From Planococcaceae bacterium UBA3370 (GTDB lineage: Bacteria > Bacillota > Bacilli > Bacillales_A > Planococcaceae), in contig DEQI01000185.1 in NCBI GenBank assembly GCA_002360295.1, positions 1-8,032 of the forward strand: a stretch of 8,032 bases of DNA, given 5' to 3'. Both the position numbers and the translations under genes were made by a program. This document shows, piece after piece, positions 5,535 through 8,032 of the stretch; positions within the stretch are counted from its first letter, which is position 1, and each line of letters opens with the position of its first letter. The notes under the pieces were generated by a model. That model had not been told where the DNA came from. It did no database searches and saw nothing but the letters and a program-made list of their open reading frames with translations.

Positions 5535-5627
5535 TTTAACGTCCTCCATTAATAAAGTGAATCTTCAATCAGTGGGGGCTCCTCATCCCCATTTAGAAAT
5601 TTCTTGAATTGGGAGTCTTACTGCCAG
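5535..5627 (-). other. Intra-operon spacer with hairpins between hemD and hemB
   Basis: This 93-base gap is the only sizeable one in the hem cluster. TGGGG (5573-5577) pairs with CCCCA (5587-5591) around a nine-base loop. Read as plus-strand RNA, AGTGGGGGCTCC (5571-5582) also pairs with GGAGTCTTACT (5612-5622) using G-U pairs and one bulge; on the actual minus-strand transcript that longer stem is weaker. No T-run follows, so termination is unlikely. Confidence 0.4.
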
Positions 5628-6368
5628 TTAATCTGCAATTAAATGTTCAATAACAGCTTGCATGGTGTACGTAGCAGGCTGAACATCAACTTTCACATGA
5701 TATCTTTCCAATGCGGAAGTTGTAATATGTCCGATTGATGCTACGGTTATGTATCGCCAATCAAGCTTAGGAGCAATGTGTTCAGCATAAACTTTTACAG
5801 CAGAAGGGCTGGCAAAAATAACAATCGGCTCCTTCTCTTGTTGTAAGCTTGCTGTAAATGCTTGTATATGCTCTGTTGTTTCAACGGTTTCATATACTGT
5901 CCATTCATCACAGCCAAGACCGTCCCGAATGGTTGTTTTCGCTAAGCTCCCCCGTACAAACAAGCACCTATCTTCTCCAGCCATAGGTAAAAATTCTCGG
6001 ACAAATACATCCGCACTGAATATACTTGGCATAAAGTCCACTTGCAACCCATTTTGCTCAAGTGCTTTTGCCGTTTTTGAACCTACAGCTGCTATTTTAC
6101 AAGTAATGGATTGTTTAGGTTGCTTTTCTCTATGGATTTTTTTAAAAAAGCAATCGACTGCATTTTGGCTCGTAAATAGTAGCCAATCATAAATAGAACA
6201 TTGTGCAAGCTTGTCAGCATCTGTTTCTGCTCTTAGCTCTTGTACCTTAATAAGGGGGAAAAATTTAATTTTCCCTCCATTTTCTTTCACTAATTGCTCA
6301 ATTGTTTGTACTTTTTGAGTGCCGGTCACGTAAATGGTCTTACCTGTAAGCGGCAAATGATTATGCAT
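5628..6368 (-). CDS. hemD: Uroporphyrinogen-III synthase (246 aa)
   Basis: HemD closes and rearranges hydroxymethylbilane to uroporphyrinogen III, the branch point for haem, sirohaem and cobalamin. The family is poorly conserved, but its two alternating half-domains are visible: GKTIYVTG (9-16), FTSQNAV (65-71) and [15 protein letters not shown] (93-107) in the first; FVRG (137-140), VYETV (158-162), IFASPSAV (184-191) and [11 protein letters not shown] (211-221) in the second. The length is close to B. subtilis HemD (about 260). The ATG at 6368 overlaps the hemC stop in ATGCATAA, so translation is probably coupled; the upstream GAAGG is a modest ribosome site. The position between hemC and hemB settles the identity. 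Confidence 0.95.
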   Translation of the reverse strand: MHNHLPLTGKTIYVTGTQKVQTIEQLVKENGGKIKFFPLIKVQELRAETDADKLAQCSIYDWLLFTSQNAVDCFFKKIHREKQPKQSITCKIAAVGSKTAKALEQNGLQVDFMPSIFSADVFVREFLPMAGEDRCLFVRGSLAKTTIRDGLGCDEWTVYETVETTEHIQAFTASLQQEKEPIVIFASPSAVKVYAEHIAPKLDWRYITVASIGHITTSALERYHVKVDVQPATYTMQAVIEHLIAD

Positions 6369-7290
6369 TTTGCTCAGCCTTCACTTGTTGAATTAAGTCA
6401 AATGCTCCTTGTTTCGTTAAAAGTTCCGCCACTTCTTGACCAACTGCAATTGCATCGGTACCAGTGACAGTTTCTTTATATGTTACAGATGCGTCTGGAG
6501 CAGCTACTAAACCCGTTAATGTAATATGATCACCTTGAACAGTAGCAAAGCCTGCAATCGGTACTTGACATCCTCCGTCCATAGCGGCTAAAAAAGAGCG
6601 TTCAGCATGTGCTGATTTCCATGTTGTAGGGTCCGTTAATTTAGCAAGCTCAGCTAACAATTCGGCATCATCTGCACGACATTCAATCCCTAAAGATCCT
6701 TGTGCTACTGCAGGTAAGCATACATCGATATCTAGGTATTCCGTCACGACATCCTCACTCCAGCCAAGACGTTTTAACCCAGCTGCTGCTAGTATAATCG
6801 CATCGTATTCTTCTGTTTCTAATTTCGCTAAACGAGTATCAACATTGCCTCGAATCCATTTAATTTCTAGATCAGGGCGTACTTGTAAAAGCTGTGCACT
6901 ACGACGAAGTGAGCTTGTTCCGACTACTGCACCTGCAGGTAAATCGGCAAATTTCACATGACCTTTTGAAATGAATGCATCACGCGCATCTTCACGTGGT
7001 GGGATACAGCCAATGACTAAGCCTTCTGGAAGAACTGCTGGCATATCTTTCATTGAATGGACAGCAAAATCGATTTCTTTATCGTAAAGTGCTTGTTCGA
7101 TTTCCTTTACAAATAAACCTTTCCCACCAACTTTGGATAGCTGTACATCTAAAATTCGATCGCCTTTTGTTACGATTTCCTTCACTTCAAATTCAAACGG
7201 TGCACCTGCTGCACGCAATTCGTTAATGAACCAATTTGTTTGTGTTAATGCAAGCTTACTTTTACGTGATCCTACAATAATTTTTCTCAC
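6361..7290 (-). CDS. hemC: Hydroxymethylbilane synthase / porphobilinogen deaminase (309 aa)
   Basis: HemC polymerises four porphobilinogens into the linear hydroxymethylbilane on a covalent dipyrromethane cofactor. The start [17 protein letters not shown] is the family opening. [12 protein letters not shown] (57-68), HSMKDMP with catalytic Asp82 (78-84), [10 protein letters not shown] (125-134), [11 protein letters not shown] (147-157) and AAAGLKRLG (168-176) are intact. Cys241 in [11 protein letters not shown] anchors the cofactor. The length is normal. The start codon is GTG (7290-7288), with GAGGTAGG (7304-7297) as ribosome site; no ATG is better placed. It begins 19 bases after the hemX stop and overlaps hemD by 8 bases. 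Confidence 0.98.
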   Translation of the reverse strand: MRKIIVGSRKSKLALTQTNWFINELRAAGAPFEFEVKEIVTKGDRILDVQLSKVGGKGLFVKEIEQALYDKEIDFAVHSMKDMPAVLPEGLVIGCIPPREDARDAFISKGHVKFADLPAGAVVGTSSLRRSAQLLQVRPDLEIKWIRGNVDTRLAKLETEEYDAIILAAAGLKRLGWSEDVVTEYLDIDVCLPAVAQGSLGIECRADDAELLAELAKLTDPTTWKSAHAERSFLAAMDGGCQVPIAGFATVQGDHITLTGLVAAPDASVTYKETVTGTDAIAVGQEVAELLTKQGAFDLIQQVKAEQNA

Positions 7291-7309
7291 AATAAACCTA
7301 CCTCTTTCC

Positions 7310-8032
7310 TTAATACCATAAATGGAAGTTTGATAATTTACTACCTAAGAAGAAATTAATGACGACAAATAAATAAGTGTATATTTGTGTCCATGCAAAT
7401 GCTGTACCCACTAACTTCCCACTTCGGTGTAATAAGATAATCGAAATATAAATCACCGTTATAATAAATGACCCTATTATTTTTGCATCCAATACAGATA
7501 AACCCTCTAAAGATACTAATGCCCATTCTAAACCGAGTACTAGACTCACAAATAAAACAGGGATACCTACCAGAATTGAATAACTCATCCAATTACTCGT
7601 TTGTTGTAAGCTTGGAAGTCTAGACCATAAATGATGATATTTTTTTTCTTTTAACATACGATATAAAATTAAATAGAGTAACGAGAATACAAATGATAAC
7701 GAAAATGCTGCATATGACACAATCGCAAAGCTAATATGTATAAAGAGCATTTCTGATATTAATGATGCACGTACAGGTTGTACGATGTCATTCGGCGCAA
7801 ATAAATGGATTGTGACGAATATAAAGCCTAGTACATTAATAAAGAAGACCGGTAAATCTACACGAGCAATACAGTGTAAAACGATCGATAGTGTCGTTAA
7901 TAGCCACGCATAGAAGTACACACCCTCGAATAATGACAATATTGGAAAACGTTTTATTTCAAACATGAACCAAACAAAATAAATAACTTGTAAAAACCAA
8001 ACGATTGAAACGAGCCAAAAAGCGATCCGGCG
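7310..8032 (-). CDS. hemX: HemX, membrane protein of the hem operon (5'-partial, 240 aa visible)
   Basis: In B. subtilis HemX is an integral membrane protein that lowers the amount of HemA; it is related to the CcsA/ResC cytochrome c assembly family. The frame stays open to the window edge: the 22 codons upstream of the ATG at 7966 read [20 protein letters not shown] without a stop, matching the family's N-terminal helix, so the ATG at 7966 is internal and the true start lies outside. B. subtilis HemX has about 276 residues, so some 35 are missing. Hydrophobic segments are visible at about residues 3-22, 38-56, 62-79, 95-124, 150-171, 182-203 and 212-232. The loop [16 protein letters not shown] is characteristic, with a near match in Bacillus HemX. 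hemA is expected just upstream. Confidence 0.93.
   Translation of the reverse strand, partial: RRIAFWLVSIVWFLQVIYFVWFMFEIKRFPILSLFEGVYFYAWLLTTLSIVLHCIARVDLPVFFINVLGFIFVTIHLFAPNDIVQPVRASLISEMLFIHISFAIVSYAAFSLSFVFSLLYLILYRMLKEKKYHHLWSRLPSLQQTSNWMSYSILVGIPVLFVSLVLGLEWALVSLEGLSVLDAKIIGSFIITVIYISIILLHRSGKLVGTAFAWTQIYTYLFVVINFFLGSKLSNFHLWY

Noticed and set aside
7356..7592. 78-aa minus-strand frame inside hemX
   Set aside because: It is an out-of-frame shadow of the conserved hemX gene.

Overview
The window looks like chromosome of a low-GC, spore-forming Bacillales bacterium. Lysinibacillus or a close Planococcaceae/Caryophanaceae relative is my best guess. The evidence is the gene order of the haem operon next to a SpoVID-like spore coat gene and a valine T-box leader (as in Bacillus: hemAXCDBL, spoVID, valS), strong AGGAGG-type ribosome sites, and two intergenic repeats of a kind I remember as common in these genomes. 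Genus is inference; no rRNA or other marker is present.

Right half (about 3170-8032, minus strand, read right to left): the distal part of the tetrapyrrole operon. It runs hemX (5' end off the window), hemC, hemD, hemB and hemL, and closes with a rho-independent terminator at 3214-3170. Together HemB, HemC and HemD turn 5-aminolevulinate into uroporphyrinogen III. HemL makes 5-aminolevulinate from glutamate-1-semialdehyde, and HemX is a membrane protein known in Bacillus to limit the glutamyl-tRNA reductase HemA. hemA should lie just off the right edge. The genes are tightly packed (overlap, 1-nt gap, 19-nt gap) except for a 93-nt hairpin-containing spacer between hemD and hemB.

Middle (about 1519-3170): an AT-rich, patchy stretch that separates hemL from the spoVID-like gene. 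It holds a start-less remnant of a three-helix membrane protein (plus), an orphan 153-aa gene (minus), a 94-aa protein that looks like the N-terminal beta domain of a transglutaminase-like protein cut off before its catalytic core (plus), a nested inverted-repeat structure, and a degenerate intergenic repeat. It reads as a site of repeated gene insertion and decay.

Left part (1-1518): a SpoVID-like spore morphogenetic protein (minus) with a Gln/Glu-rich VAQ repeat region and no LysM domain, preceded by a plausible sigma-E promoter; a convergent small membrane protein gene (plus) whose 3' end overlaps it; and a complete T-box riboswitch (minus) with GUA (Val) specifier, T-box sequence and terminator, driven by a good sigma-A promoter. 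The T-box should control valS, which would lie off the left edge. Between the T-box terminator and that gene sits part of a repeat element.
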